Origin: Clostridium sp.
GTDB lineage: Bacteria; Bacillota; Clostridia; Clostridiales; Clostridiaceae
Direction: 5' to 3'
Assembly: GCF_029267215.1 (NCBI RefSeq)
Contig: NZ_JARIDH010000062.1
Coordinates: 1-47,306 of the forward strand
Length of the DNA: 47,306 bases
This document shows, piece by piece, positions 34,886 through 46,404 of this stretch. The first letter of the stretch is position 1. Each line of letters opens with the position of its first letter. Under the pieces are notes generated by a model. The model did not search any database and was not told the origin of the DNA. It saw only the letters and a list, made by a program, of their open reading frames with translations. The position numbers and the translations under genes are program-made.

Positions 34886-37800
34886 ATGGAAAAATTAAAA
34901 AAAATGAAAAAACATAGTTTTTTTATAATACTTATAATTTTATTAGTTAGCATGATAAGTATGATTGTTTATGGAGAATTTAATGATTATCCATTTAAAG
35001 TCAGTACAGACCATAATTTAAGTGAATTAAATAATGGAGATACAACAGATATTACATATAATGTAACACCGAATCCAATTAAGTTTAAGGATACTGTTGA
35101 AAAGGATGTTGTTTTGATATTAGATACTTCGCAAACAGTTGATGGGAGACAATATGATATAAAAAATTCAGCAGATAAATTTGTAGATAATTTTTTAGGG
35201 AATAGTTTTTATAAAAATTTTAAAATAGGAATTGTTTCATATAATGAAAAAGCAGAAATAAATCAACAATTAACTGAAAATAAAGATGATATTGAGTATG
35301 CAATAGAAAATTTATATAATAATCATGAAATACATAATTGGAACAAAAAGGGAAATCACTTGGGAACTAATGTGGGAGATGCATTTAGATTGGCTATCTC
35401 TATGTTTGATAATGATAATAATCCTAATAAAGAAAAAATAGTTATATTTATGTCTAATGGTAAACCAAATGCTTTTACAGGTAAATTTTATAAAGGGCCT
35501 GAAAGTACTATAAGTGAAAATAAATTAAGTACATTGTACGGGTATAAGAAAATTTTATATGATATAACCAGTCTAAATGGAGATGAAGGTGAATTAGGTG
35601 TAGGAGATATAAATTCAGAAGAATTAAGTATGAATGATTTTATTAATAATGTTAATAAATATTTTTATCTTCCTAAGAATAGCTCTGAATACTCTAAAGA
35701 AGATTTTAAAAAGAGAGGATTTATAAGAACTGTTTTGAATGATAAAATCTATGAGGATTATCCTGAAATTTATAATTATTATAGAGTTTATAAAACTTAT
35801 GATGAAATTCAAAAAATTTATGCTCCTAAATCAACATATACAGTGAATTTAATGCCAAATAATGAGGATGGAAAAAATACTATAAGTTACTATATGGGTG
35901 CTAAAATTGGGTATGCTTATTCCTTAGAAATGGCGAAAAAAATGAAAGAGTTTGGAATATCAACATATCCAATATACTTTGATAGAATGAGAGGTTATGT
36001 TGATAGTGATGAGAGAAAAAATACTATGAAATTAATATCAAAATTTTCAGGAAATGAAGAGAGTGATGATGTTACTAGTGTTGATACAGTTTATTCAAAT
36101 AATATAAGCAAATCTTTAGATAAAGTTTTAAGTGATATTAATAAAAAAATAAAAAGTTCTTATTCTGTTAACGATGCAAAGTTAACAATAAATATTCCAG
36201 ATGGATTAGATGTAGAGTCAATAAATTATGCAGGTAAACCAATAAAAATAAATCCTGAAGATGTTAAAAATGGTAAATATGAATTACCATTAAACAATTT
36301 AAGTTATACATATAATGCTGATAAAAAAGAATATGAATATAAAGGAAAACCTTTGAAAATTAGTATTACTGTAAGAGGAAAAAATACCAGTGGAGAAGAT
36401 AAAGATTGTATAATTACTGGTGAAGTTTCATCTAAATCATTAGACAATGGAAAAGCAACAGAATTACCTAAAATTAATATAAAGGTTAAAAGTAGTGTTG
36501 TAGTAAAAATAAAAGTTAATGATTTTATAGGTAATGTTGGAAAAGAATATGATAGTGAAAATATAAAACCTCAAAATAATTCTTTTGACCTTATTGAAAA
36601 TCCTAATAGGTTAATAGGATATGGAAATGCTAATATTTCAGTTAAAGGAATTAAAGACAATGATAATGAAGAGTATTGGATTAAAACTTGGTTTACAAAG
36701 GGAGAGAGTAATCAAGAAATAAAGCCAGAAGAATTTAAATTAAATAATATGAACTCTGACATTATTATGGACAAACCTAATAGTTTAACTTATCAAGCCT
36801 ATAATGTTAATCATTTAGAGGCTACAAAAGATGAAAGTAAGTGGAATGATAGAAATGAAGTTTTTAAATCAAAACAAGGTGATACTGGATATTTACCAAG
36901 TAACAAGATAGCTGGATTAGAGGGAGATGAGGAGCAGAGAATTTTACAGTATGGAGAACCTTTAAGTATAGGGAAAAAATACTATTATTATTACAAAGGG
37001 TCTAGTAATTACGAATTAAAAGATACAGGTGAAAAGAAAACTATTAATGTATTAGATAACGATACAGGAAATTTTAAGCGTGTAGAATGTAGCGTTTGGC
37101 GTTGCAACTATGAAAAAAGTATATTTTATCATGATAATTCAGGTAACTGGTATGAAAATTATTCATCTTGGTGGAATGGTACTAGTTATTATAAGAATAT
37201 TAATTATTATATAAAAGTTATTAATGAATGGATGTGGAAACATAAAACCATATTTTATAATGATATGACTATTGATGATATAAAAAATTATTATAATAAA
37301 TACTCCGATTTCTCATATAAAGAAGCTGATAAATATTGGGGGTACATAAAACCAAAAGAGTCAGGATGGTATTTGTTTGGTACTTATTCAGATGATGGTT
37401 CAAGATTTAGCATAACTAAGGATGGAAAAACTTATGAATTATCTAAGAGTAATTTTGGATTAAGTGAAAATTATAATGAAAGATGGTATATAGGACAAGA
37501 AAGAGGGAATTTTAAAGTGCATGGTTCAGCATTTTATAGTTCTTTTACTCCGATATATTTAGATAAGGATAAATACTATCCAATACAACTTGAATATTTT
37601 AACTGGGGAGGAGGAGGTTCCTTTAAGTTAGGATATTTTAAGTTAAATAATTATGATGAAAATATTAAAAATATTTTCCAACAGTTTAATAAGGCAACTT
37701 CTACAGAGGATTATGAAAGTTTAAGTGATATTTTTAGTCAAGAAAAACTAGGATCTTGGTATAACTCTTATTATAGATATTATATTAAGGAAAGTTACAT

Positions 37801-38992
37801 AAATGATTGTTTAAATAAACTAAATTGGGTAGGCGATGAAAATGGAGATGGATTTACAATGTATCCATCAAAAAGTAATGAACCTGGAGATGTAGCAAAT
37901 GAAGTTTTCGAAGGTAAATCAGGTGTTGGACTTCCAGAGCAAAATGGAGTTTATACATTACATTACAAAATTTTCACTAGAGCTAAGGATGCTAAAATTG
38001 GAGACAAGATTGTAAAAGACGATATTATAAAAGGAAATTACGGTAAGTTTGAGATTAAAGATTTATTAAATGCTAGCATAGATGTTACTGATACAAATGG
38101 TGGTAATAAGATTTATGCAAACAACAATGCAATAGTAAATTATAGAATTAATCCAAATCCATTAAATGTTACAGATGTAATAAGAGATGGAAGAAAACCT
38201 CCAAATAAAATAATTTTGAGCAATTTAAAAATAAATGGGTTAATACCAAAAGGACTTACTCTTTTAGATAATAATTCTATTGATGGAAACTTAGAGAGTG
38301 ATGGAAGTACTAGAATTCACACTAATGAAATGAATGATATAGTATATAATCTTAAAGGAAATCAATATGTTGCAAATAGTGTTGATGAAAAAGTTAATGT
38401 AATTGTTAAATCAGTTGGAAATTTTGTATTTAAGGAAGAGCAAAACACAGTTGGTTTTAATTTGAAATATGAGGATAAAGAAACAAAACCAATGCTTGAA
38501 AATTTCAAAGGAAGTAGTGTAAGTATAAATGAACCAACTAAAATAGAGAAATTTGGTATATTAGATTCATCATCACCTGATAATATCAAGGATGCAAGTG
38601 GAGGAGTTGATGTTGTTAATGGAATTCCTCTTAAAATTGGTGTATTGGTAGATGTTAAATCGCCTAATTCTATTATTGACTTAGGATTCAATTCTGAAAA
38701 TATAAAGAATTTAGCTTCAGGATTTAAGATTAAAGTTTATAATAAAGGAAACTTAATGAATAGCATAAAAGAGTTTAATATTAATAAAACAGAAAGTAAT
38801 TTGATTGATGAATTAAATAGTGGAATTAAAATTTCGGGTTTAGATATTGGAGAAAAAGTAATAGTTATAGAATTAACTCCAAACAATATAAAAGAAGGTG
38901 GAAATGCTATTTTGAAAACAAAGGTTGAAAATAATGTTGATAAAACTTATTCTGCAATGCTTAATTATGCAGATATGCCTGATGTGTTTTAA
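34886..38992 (+). CDS. Secreted VWA + PA14 protein, candidate pilus tip adhesin
   Basis: The 1368-residue protein starts with a basic signal sequence and hydrophobic segment (11-29), with possible cleavage after VYG30. A von Willebrand factor A domain spans about 74-420: the MIDAS motif is Asp80-Thr-Ser-Gln-Thr, with Thr161 and, in place of the usual third-motif Asp, Asn191 in MSNG. Strand-rich linkers follow. A PA14 domain lies at about 730-920, with SGWYLFGTYSDDGSRFSI at 826-843 and Asp836-Asp837. The C-terminal 400 residues are beta-rich and resemble repeated surface domains. There is no LPXTG anchor, no prepilin cleavage site and no clear C-terminal membrane helix, so retention at the surface would need a partner. 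It closes the minor-pilin group; the ribosome site is GGAGGT. Confidence 0.85.
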   Translation: MEKLKKMKKHSFFIILIILLVSMISMIVYGEFNDYPFKVSTDHNLSELNNGDTTDITYNVTPNPIKFKDTVEKDVVLILDTSQTVDGRQYDIKNSADKFVDNFLGNSFYKNFKIGIVSYNEKAEINQQLTENKDDIEYAIENLYNNHEIHNWNKKGNHLGTNVGDAFRLAISMFDNDNNPNKEKIVIFMSNGKPNAFTGKFYKGPESTISENKLSTLYGYKKILYDITSLNGDEGELGVGDINSEELSMNDFINNVNKYFYLPKNSSEYSKEDFKKRGFIRTVLNDKIYEDYPEIYNYYRVYKTYDEIQKIYAPKSTYTVNLMPNNEDGKNTISYYMGAKIGYAYSLEMAKKMKEFGISTYPIYFDRMRGYVDSDERKNTMKLISKFSGNEESDDVTSVDTVYSNNISKSLDKVLSDINKKIKSSYSVNDAKLTINIPDGLDVESINYAGKPIKINPEDVKNGKYELPLNNLSYTYNADKKEYEYKGKPLKISITVRGKNTSGEDKDCIITGEVSSKSLDNGKATELPKINIKVKSSVVVKIKVNDFIGNVGKEYDSENIKPQNNSFDLIENPNRLIGYGNANISVKGIKDNDNEEYWIKTWFTKGESNQEIKPEEFKLNNMNSDIIMDKPNSLTYQAYNVNHLEATKDESKWNDRNEVFKSKQGDTGYLPSNKIAGLEGDEEQRILQYGEPLSIGKKYYYYYKGSSNYELKDTGEKKTINVLDNDTGNFKRVECSVWRCNYEKSIFYHDNSGNWYENYSSWWNGTSYYKNINYYIKVINEWMWKHKTIFYNDMTIDDIKNYYNKYSDFSYKEADKYWGYIKPKESGWYLFGTYSDDGSRFSITKDGKTYELSKSNFGLSENYNERWYIGQERGNFKVHGSAFYSSFTPIYLDKDKYYPIQLEYFNWGGGGSFKLGYFKLNNYDENIKNIFQQFNKATSTEDYESLSDIFSQEKLGSWYNSYYRYYIKESYINDCLNKLNWVGDENGDGFTMYPSKSNEPGDVANEVFEGKSGVGLPEQNGVYTLHYKIFTRAKDAKIGDKIVKDDIIKGNYGKFEIKDLLNASIDVTDTNGGNKIYANNNAIVNYRINPNPLNVTDVIRDGRKPPNKIILSNLKINGLIPKGLTLLDNNSIDGNLESDGSTRIHTNEMNDIVYNLKGNQYVANSVDEKVNVIVKSVGNFVFKEEQNTVGFNLKYEDKETKPMLENFKGSSVSINEPTKIEKFGILDSSSPDNIKDASGGVDVVNGIPLKIGVLVDVKSPNSIIDLGFNSENIKNLASGFKIKVYNKGNLMNSIKEFNINKTESNLIDELNSGIKISGLDIGEKVIVIELTPNNIKEGGNAILKTKVENNVDKTYSAMLNYADMPDVF

Positions 38993-39090
38993 TTTATTAG
39001 AAGCTCTTTTAAGAAAACAAATTTGCAACAATACTCATGTTTAGAATGATTTTTTAGTTGTACAACTTATTAATAGTTATTAAATTAATA

Positions 39091-39128
39091 AAAATAAGAT
39101 CATAAAATTTTATGGTCTTATTTTTTTA
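39091..39128 (+). terminator. Terminator of the pilus locus
   Basis: aataagatcataaaa (39093-39107) pairs with ttttatggtcttatt (39108-39122), followed by a T-run. Between this and the guaB promoter (39129-39373) nothing else is recognised. Confidence 0.88.
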
Positions 39129-39373
39129 TAAATTATTTTAGGAAGTTTGGAATAATGTGTTTTATAGTTATTGAACAGTTTATTTGATAATATTTCCATA
39201 ATTAAGTACCAAATATAATAAATATTGAATAAATTCTATATAATTGGTTTAAAAATCCGAATGATTGAAATAGGTGGAAATATAGAATGTTTGTGAATTA
39301 TAAATTTCGTTTAAAATTAAAAATGAAATAATTATTGCAAATAAAACTTTTGAAATTAATTTCTTGCATTTTG

Positions 39374-39402
39374 TTGACAAGCTTTATTTCATAGATTATA
39401 AT
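39374..39402 (+). promoter_or_regulatory. guaBA promoter
   Basis: TTGACA (39374-39379), a 17-base spacer and TATAAT (39397-39402): a fully consensus promoter, 34 bases ahead of the purine aptamer. Confidence 0.92.
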
Positions 39403-39435
39403 TAATAAAAATTAAACAAAACGGAACATAAATAA

Positions 39436-39500
39436 ACTCGTATAAGCTTTGAATAAGGCAAGGCGTTTCTACCGGAAACCTTAAATTTCCGTCTATGAGT
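39436..39500 (+). promoter_or_regulatory. Purine-class riboswitch aptamer, guanine type
   Basis: The three-way junction is complete: P1 actcgta/tatgagt, P2 gctttg/caaggc, P3 cggaaa/tttccg. Loop L2 is AATAAGG and L3 is CCTTAAA, keeping the GG/CC kissing pairs, and the J2/3 core is GTTTCTAC. The base before the P1 3' strand is C (39493), equivalent to C74, which selects guanine-type ligands over adenine. The neighbouring position, normally A73, is T here. Confidence 0.9.
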
Positions 39501-39527
39501 GAATTTGATATACTATAGGTGTACTAT

Positions 39528-39566
39528 AAGCATATTGACTTCACTTAGAGGTTAATATGCTTTTTT
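39528..39566 (+). terminator. Riboswitch expression-platform terminator
   Basis: aagcatattgac (39528-39539) pairs with gttaatatgctt (39551-39562), ending in TTTTTT. It lies 27 bases after the aptamer, so ligand binding would favour termination before guaB. The alternative antiterminator pairing was not worked out. Confidence 0.8.
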
Positions 39567-39680
39567 GAAAATAAAATTTCGTATCTAATGTATATTTGCA
39601 AGTTTACTTTCAATATGTGAAGCGAGCCTTTTAAAATCGAGTTTCATTAAATTTACTTAATTGTACATAAATTACTTTGA

Positions 39681-41159
<1,479 letters not shown>

Positions 41160-41265
41160 GATGAAAAATTCAATGAATTTTTAAAATAATAAATTTTAAG
41201 TTTTAAAATTTTATTGAAATGTATTATAAAAGATGAGCGGAAAATTAAGTTGTGGAGGAAAGCAA

Positions 41266-42795
41266 ATGAGAGATTTAGTTTTAGTTGTCGACTTTGGAGG
41301 ACAATATAATCAATTAATAGCGAGAAGAGTTAGAGAGTGTGGAGTTTATTGTGAGATAATTCCTTATACTTATAGCATAGAAAAAATAAAAGAAAAAAAT
41401 CCAAAGGGAATAATATTCACTGGTGGACCAAACTCAGTTTATGGAGAAAATACTCCTTCATTAGACAAAGAAATATTCAATTTAAATGTTCCTATATTAG
41501 GAATATGTTATGGAGATCAGTTAATGGCTCACCTTTTAGGTGGAAAAGTTTCTACAGCTCCTGTAAGAGAATATGGAAAAACTAATGTGACTTTAGATAA
41601 TTCATCAAAATTATTTAATGGAATAGAAGTGGATGAAACTTGTTGGATGAGTCATACTGACTATATTGAGGAGGCTCCAGAAGGATTTAAAATTATAGGT
41701 CATACAGATGTATGTCCAGTGGCTGCAATGGAAAATGAAGAAAGAAAACTTTATGGTGTTCAATTCCACCCAGAAGTTGAACATACTCCATTTGGTCAAA
41801 ATATGATGAAAAATTTCCTTTACAATATATGTGGATTAGAAAATTCTTGGTCAATGGCTTCTTTTGCAGAAGAAAAAATTGCTGAAATAAAAAGAATAGT
41901 TGGGAATCAAAAATTAATATGCGCATTATCAGGTGGAGTGGATTCATCAGTTGCGGCTGTTATGGTTCATAAGGCTGTAGGCAAGCAATTAACTTGTATA
42001 TTTGTAGATCATGGTCTATTAAGAAAAGATGAGGGAGACCAAGTTGAAAAAATCTTCAAAGAAGGTTTTGATATGAATCTTATAAGAGTTAATGCTAAGG
42101 ATAGATTCTTAGGTAAATTAAAAGGAGTTTCAGATCCAGAAGCTAAGAGAAAAATAATCGGAGAAGAATTTATAAGAGTATTTGAAGAAGAAGCTAACAA
42201 ATTAGGTGATATTAAATTCTTAGTACAAGGAACAATTTATCCAGATGTTGTTGAAAGTGGAACAGATACTTCAGCAGTAATTAAGAGCCACCACAATGTT
42301 GGAGGACTTCCAGAAGATATGGAATTCTCATTAATAGAACCTTTAAGAGAGTTATTCAAAGATGAAGTAAGAGCTGTGGGAGAAGAATTAGGAATTCCTC
42401 ATCACTTAGTATGGAGACAGCCATTCCCAGGACCAGGATTAGCAATCAGAGTGTTAGGAGAGGTAACTGAGGAAAAATTAGAGGTTGTTAGAGAAGCTGA
42501 TGCTATATTTAGAGATGAAATCTCATTAGCAGGATTAGAAAGTCAAATATGGCAATACTTCGCAGTATTACCTAACATTCAATCAGTTGGAGTTATGGGA
42601 GATGAGAGAACATATTGCCACACAGTAGGATTAAGAGCGGTTACATCTTCAGATGGAATGACTTCAAACTGGGCTCATATTCCATATGAAGTAATAGATA
42701 AAGTTTCAAGAAGAATAGTTAATGAGGTTAAGGGAGTTAATAGAATAGTCTATGATGTAACTTCAAAACCACCAGCAACTATTGAGTGGGAATAA
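41266..42795 (+). CDS. guaA: GMP synthase (glutamine-hydrolysing)
   Basis: GuaA converts XMP to GMP with ATP and glutamine. In 509 residues the N-terminal class I glutaminase triad is Cys81 (GICYGDQL), His169 and Glu171 (HPEVEH). The ATP-pyrophosphatase loop SGGVDSS is at 223-229, and the dimerisation and XMP-binding domain has [17 protein letters not shown]. The ATG at 41266 has GGAGGAA in front; a longer in-frame start at 41233 would add 11 atypical residues. The gene lies 106 bases after guaB with no terminator between, so both respond to the same riboswitch. Confidence 0.97.
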   Translation: MRDLVLVVDFGGQYNQLIARRVRECGVYCEIIPYTYSIEKIKEKNPKGIIFTGGPNSVYGENTPSLDKEIFNLNVPILGICYGDQLMAHLLGGKVSTAPVREYGKTNVTLDNSSKLFNGIEVDETCWMSHTDYIEEAPEGFKIIGHTDVCPVAAMENEERKLYGVQFHPEVEHTPFGQNMMKNFLYNICGLENSWSMASFAEEKIAEIKRIVGNQKLICALSGGVDSSVAAVMVHKAVGKQLTCIFVDHGLLRKDEGDQVEKIFKEGFDMNLIRVNAKDRFLGKLKGVSDPEAKRKIIGEEFIRVFEEEANKLGDIKFLVQGTIYPDVVESGTDTSAVIKSHHNVGGLPEDMEFSLIEPLRELFKDEVRAVGEELGIPHHLVWRQPFPGPGLAIRVLGEVTEEKLEVVREADAIFRDEISLAGLESQIWQYFAVLPNIQSVGVMGDERTYCHTVGLRAVTSSDGMTSNWAHIPYEVIDKVSRRIVNEVKGVNRIVYDVTSKPPATIEWE

Positions 42796-42936
42796 GATAT
42801 ATAAGTAATTGTAAATTTTGGAATAGAAATAAGAGTAAATTAAATTTTATAGTATTGATTAAAAATAGAGTATATTTTAAAATTTTAATATATAAATAAG
42901 AATCCAATTAATTAAATATATAAATTTTAACTACAG

Positions 42937-42969
42937 AAAAATAGGCAATCTTTTGATTGCCTATTTTTT
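42937..42969 (+). terminator. Terminator of guaBA
   Basis: aaaaataggcaatc (42937-42950) pairs with gattgcctattttt, with a T-run to 42969. Confidence 0.92.
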
Positions 42970-43027
42970 GTGTAAAAAAATATTCAATTCATAGTGAACT
43001 AAATGAATATGTAAAGTAATTTAATAT

Positions 43028-43066
43028 AAAAAAGATAGATATTCACAAGAAAGTCTATCTTTTTTT
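43028..43066. terminator. Second terminator, probably bidirectional
   Basis: aaaaaagataga (43028-43039) pairs perfectly with tctatctttttt (43054-43065). It lies 60 bases after the guaA terminator, with no gene in between. Confidence 0.8.
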
Positions 43067-43619
43067 GAATATAGTAACTAAATATTTTATTTTTCATATG
43101 ATATAAATTATAAAAATAAGAGCATTAATAATATATCAAAAAATATATAAATAACTTAATAAAATATCAATTACTTTTGATTTTTATTAAGCTTATAATT
43201 TTTGTTTAGAGGTTTATATTTATATAGAAAGAAAATGAATAAATTTTTAAAAATTTATATTTTGTTAAAAAATATATAATGAAAAATAAATTTTCAATAT
43301 TGCAAATTGTATTAAAACACCTTAAAATACAAATAATTAACTTTGAGATACGTGTGTATCTCAATGAAGAACAAATAAATGTTTTAATAAAATAGCTTAA
43401 TTAAAGAATGTTTTTATTAAGTAAATAATATAAATATTATTTATAAATCAAATTTCTAGTCATATAATTACTGAGACAAAAATAAAGTAAAATATACAAT
43501 AAAACTTAAATGTTAGAATTTGAAAGTAATTTAGAGTTTGTAACAATTTTTCTTTTGGGGCATTGAAAAGTTGTGTTATAAATAAACAATAAATTTTATT
43601 AAAAAAGGGGGCAATTTTA
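43067..43619. other. Long AT-rich leader/promoter region of opp
   Basis: No gene is seen. A perfect palindrome, ttgagatac-GTGT-gtatctcaa (43343-43364), is the only GC-containing structure; it could be an operator or an RNA hairpin. No fully convincing promoter hexamers were found, though TATAAA near 43576 is a possible -10. Confidence 0.5.
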
Positions 43620-45353
43620 ATGAAAAGAAAATTAGTTGCGTTACTAACCGCAGGATTAGCTACTTCCATGTTATTTGTAGCCTGTGGTGGGGCTAACAAT
43701 ACAAATGAAGGAAATAATAATTCTTCAGAATCAGGAGGGGCTATTAAAGATTTATCTAAAGCAGAGAGAATTGAAGCAGAAAATCCTAAGGCGATTCCAG
43801 AGGTTGCAAAAAATAGGACTGATACTTTAATAGTAGGAACTACAGATCCAAAGGGTGAATTTGTTCCAATATATTCATCAACACTTTTTGATTCATGGGT
43901 TAATAATTTAGTATTTGATGGATTAATAACAAATAACGAAAAAGGTGAGGTAACTCCAAATTTAGCAGAAAGCTATGAAGTTTCAGAGGATGGTAAAACT
44001 TATACTTTTAAATTAAATAAAGGAATTAAGTTTAGTGATGGAACAGAATTAAAGGCAAAAGATGTTGCATTTACTTATACATCTATTTGTGATCCAACAT
44101 ATGATGGTCCAAGAATGGATGCTGTTCGTAATTTAGTTGGATATGAAGAATATAACAAAGGGGATGCTGACTCTGTTAAAGGTATAAAAGTTATTGACGA
44201 CTATACAATAGAATTTACAAATAAAGAGCCTGATGCAGCAGGTATATGGAATTTTGTATATGGAATTATGCCAGAAAATTACTATGGATTTAAAAAAGGA
44301 AATTTCCAATCAGTTAAAGATAAATTATTAAAGCCAGTAGGTTCTGGTCCTTATAAATTTGTTCACTTTAAACCAGGACAGGAAGTTAAGTTTGAAAAAA
44401 ATCCTGACTATTGGAAAGGAGAGCCTAAGATTCCTTATATAGTAATGAAGGTTACAAATGCACAAACTTTGTTACAGGAATTAATGGCTGGAACAGTTGA
44501 TATAGATAGAGTTGGAGCTAAACCAGAAAATATAGAACCATTAAAACAAGCAGGTTTCTTAAATCTTGATTTATATATGCAAAATGGATATGGATATATT
44601 GGTATGAACTATGGTAGTGATAAATTAAAAGATAAGAAGGTAAGACAGGCTTTAGTTTATGGATTAAATAGACAAGGATTTATGGATTCTTATTATCAAG
44701 GGTATGGACAAGTTTACAATTCACACATTCTACCAACTTCATGGGCTTATAATCCAGATGTTCCTAAATATGAGTATGATCCAGAAAAAGCTAAGCAATT
44801 ACTTGATGAAGCTGGATGGAAAGATACAAATGGAAATGGAATAAGGGATAAGGATGGTGTTGAATTAAATCTTCAATGGTTAACTTACACAGATTCAAAG
44901 TATGTTGATTCTTTAATTCCTATAGTTCAACAATCTTGGAAAGATATTGGTGTTAATGTTACTCCAGAACTTATGGAATTTGGAACAATGATTGATAAAG
45001 TTGATAAGAGAGAATATGACATATCAAATGCAGCTTGGACTCTTAATATAGATCCTGATCCATCAGAATTATTTTCAATTTCTCAAGACGTTCCAGGAGG
45101 ATTTAATAATGTTGGATGGAGAAATGAAGAAGCAGATAAGTTAATAAAAGAGGGTAAAACCACATTAGATCAAGAAAAGAGAAAGAAAATATATCAAGAG
45201 TGGCAATTAAAATTCTCAGAAGATTTACCTTATATTCTTTTAGGAAATGGACAAGAAATGTTTGCATCAAGTTCAAGGGTTAAAGGATATAAACCTTCAA
45301 CTTATATTGATTGGACTTATGATGTTCATAAGCTTGAATTAGGAAATGAATAA
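43620..45353 (+). CDS. oppA: Oligopeptide-binding lipoprotein of an ABC importer
   Basis: The extracellular lipoprotein captures peptides for the OppBC permease. The signal peptide ends in the lipobox LFVAC, with the lipidated Cys22, followed by a flexible Asn/Ser/Gly linker. The 577 residues contain the SBP_bac_5 fold: LAESYEVSEDGKTYTFKLNK near residues 115-134, and the later segments typical of peptide-binding proteins. The ribosome site is AAGGGGG. A strong hairpin separates it from oppB. Dipeptide, oligopeptide or nickel specificity cannot be settled from sequence; length and neighbours favour peptides. Confidence 0.92.
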   Translation: MKRKLVALLTAGLATSMLFVACGGANNTNEGNNNSSESGGAIKDLSKAERIEAENPKAIPEVAKNRTDTLIVGTTDPKGEFVPIYSSTLFDSWVNNLVFDGLITNNEKGEVTPNLAESYEVSEDGKTYTFKLNKGIKFSDGTELKAKDVAFTYTSICDPTYDGPRMDAVRNLVGYEEYNKGDADSVKGIKVIDDYTIEFTNKEPDAAGIWNFVYGIMPENYYGFKKGNFQSVKDKLLKPVGSGPYKFVHFKPGQEVKFEKNPDYWKGEPKIPYIVMKVTNAQTLLQELMAGTVDIDRVGAKPENIEPLKQAGFLNLDLYMQNGYGYIGMNYGSDKLKDKKVRQALVYGLNRQGFMDSYYQGYGQVYNSHILPTSWAYNPDVPKYEYDPEKAKQLLDEAGWKDTNGNGIRDKDGVELNLQWLTYTDSKYVDSLIPIVQQSWKDIGVNVTPELMEFGTMIDKVDKREYDISNAAWTLNIDPDPSELFSISQDVPGGFNNVGWRNEEADKLIKEGKTTLDQEKRKKIYQEWQLKFSEDLPYILLGNGQEMFASSSRVKGYKPSTYIDWTYDVHKLELGNE

Positions 45354-45368
45354 ATTTTAAATAAATGA

Positions 45369-45405
45369 AAAATTAGCCTGGACAAAAAATCCAGGCTAAT
45401 TTTGA
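45369..45405 (+). terminator. Strong hairpin between oppA and oppB (attenuator)
   Basis: A perfect 14-bp stem aaaattagcctgga (45369-45382) / tccaggctaatttt (45390-45403) is followed by only TTTTGA. It likely reduces read-through into oppB, or stabilises the oppA message, so that binding protein exceeds permease. Confidence 0.8.
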
Positions 45406-45424
45406 AAATAGGGGGGAATATAAA

Positions 45425-46390
45425 ATGTTACAGTTTATAACTAGGAGAATACTTCAAATAATACCAACTATTTTTGGGGTATCCTTGGTACTTTTTTTAA
45501 TCTTTGCTATGGCCCCAGGAGATGCCATGACAGCTAATATGGATCCAAATATGAGTATAGAAACTAAACAAGCAATAAGAGAAAAATATCATTTAGATGA
45601 ATCAAAACCAACCCAATATATGTATTGGTTAAAAGGTGTTGTAACAGAGGGGTCTTTAGGAGAGTCTTTTTATTATAAAAGACCAGTTGCAGAAGTAATG
45701 AGAGATTTTATACCAAATTCTTTTATTTTAGGGGCTGCATCCTTAATTTTAGGACTTATAATTGCAGTGCCAATAGGAATAGTTTCAGCAACAAAGCAAT
45801 ATTCATTTTTTGATAAATTTTTTACTGTATTTGCCCTTATGGGAATATCAATGCCATCATTTTTCTTTGGACTTATACTAATTAAATATTTAGGCGTTCA
45901 ATTAAATTTATTCCCTATATCTGGGATGATTACGCCAGGAAGTTCTTATACAGGAATGCAATATGTATTGGATGTTTTAAAACATATGATTTTACCACTT
46001 ATAGTTTTAACTCTTGGAAGTGTAGGTGGATGGATGAGATACACAAGATCAAGTATGCTTGAAGTAGTTAGACAAGACTACATAAGGACAGCCAGAGCGA
46101 AAGGATTAAAAGAAAAGGTTGTTATTTATAAACATGCTTTAAGAAATGCTTTAATACCAGTTGTAACATTATTAGGAATGTCAATTCCAGGATTATTTTC
46201 TGGAGCTACTTTAACAGAAAAAATATTTAATTGGCCAGGTATAGGGCCTGTTCAATTAAGTGCTGTTAATAATAGAGATTATTATTTGCTTATGGGTATA
46301 AATCTTACTTTAGCAATATTAGTTTTAATAGGAAACTTACTTGCTGATATTATATATGCTTTTGTAGATCCTAGAATAAGGCTTAAATAG
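45425..46390 (+). CDS. oppB: Oligopeptide ABC transporter permease OppB
   Basis: The 321-residue membrane permease has six predicted helices. The first helix is preceded by the family start ITRRILQIIPTIFGVSLVLF. The EAA loop that contacts the ATPase is RTARAKGLKEKVVIYKHAL (about 217-235). The ribosome site is AGGGGGG. It is followed by oppC after 14 bases. Confidence 0.95.
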   Translation: MLQFITRRILQIIPTIFGVSLVLFLIFAMAPGDAMTANMDPNMSIETKQAIREKYHLDESKPTQYMYWLKGVVTEGSLGESFYYKRPVAEVMRDFIPNSFILGAASLILGLIIAVPIGIVSATKQYSFFDKFFTVFALMGISMPSFFFGLILIKYLGVQLNLFPISGMITPGSSYTGMQYVLDVLKHMILPLIVLTLGSVGGWMRYTRSSMLEVVRQDYIRTARAKGLKEKVVIYKHALRNALIPVVTLLGMSIPGLFSGATLTEKIFNWPGIGPVQLSAVNNRDYYLLMGINLTLAILVLIGNLLADIIYAFVDPRIRLK

Positions 46391-46404
46391 GAGGTGCTTT
46401 TTAT

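Noticed and set aside
43247-43264. AT palindrome aaatttttaaaaattt as a CodY box for opp
   Set aside because: It lacks the central C-W-G of the CodY motif and is one base too short, so it is not distinguishable from AT-rich background.
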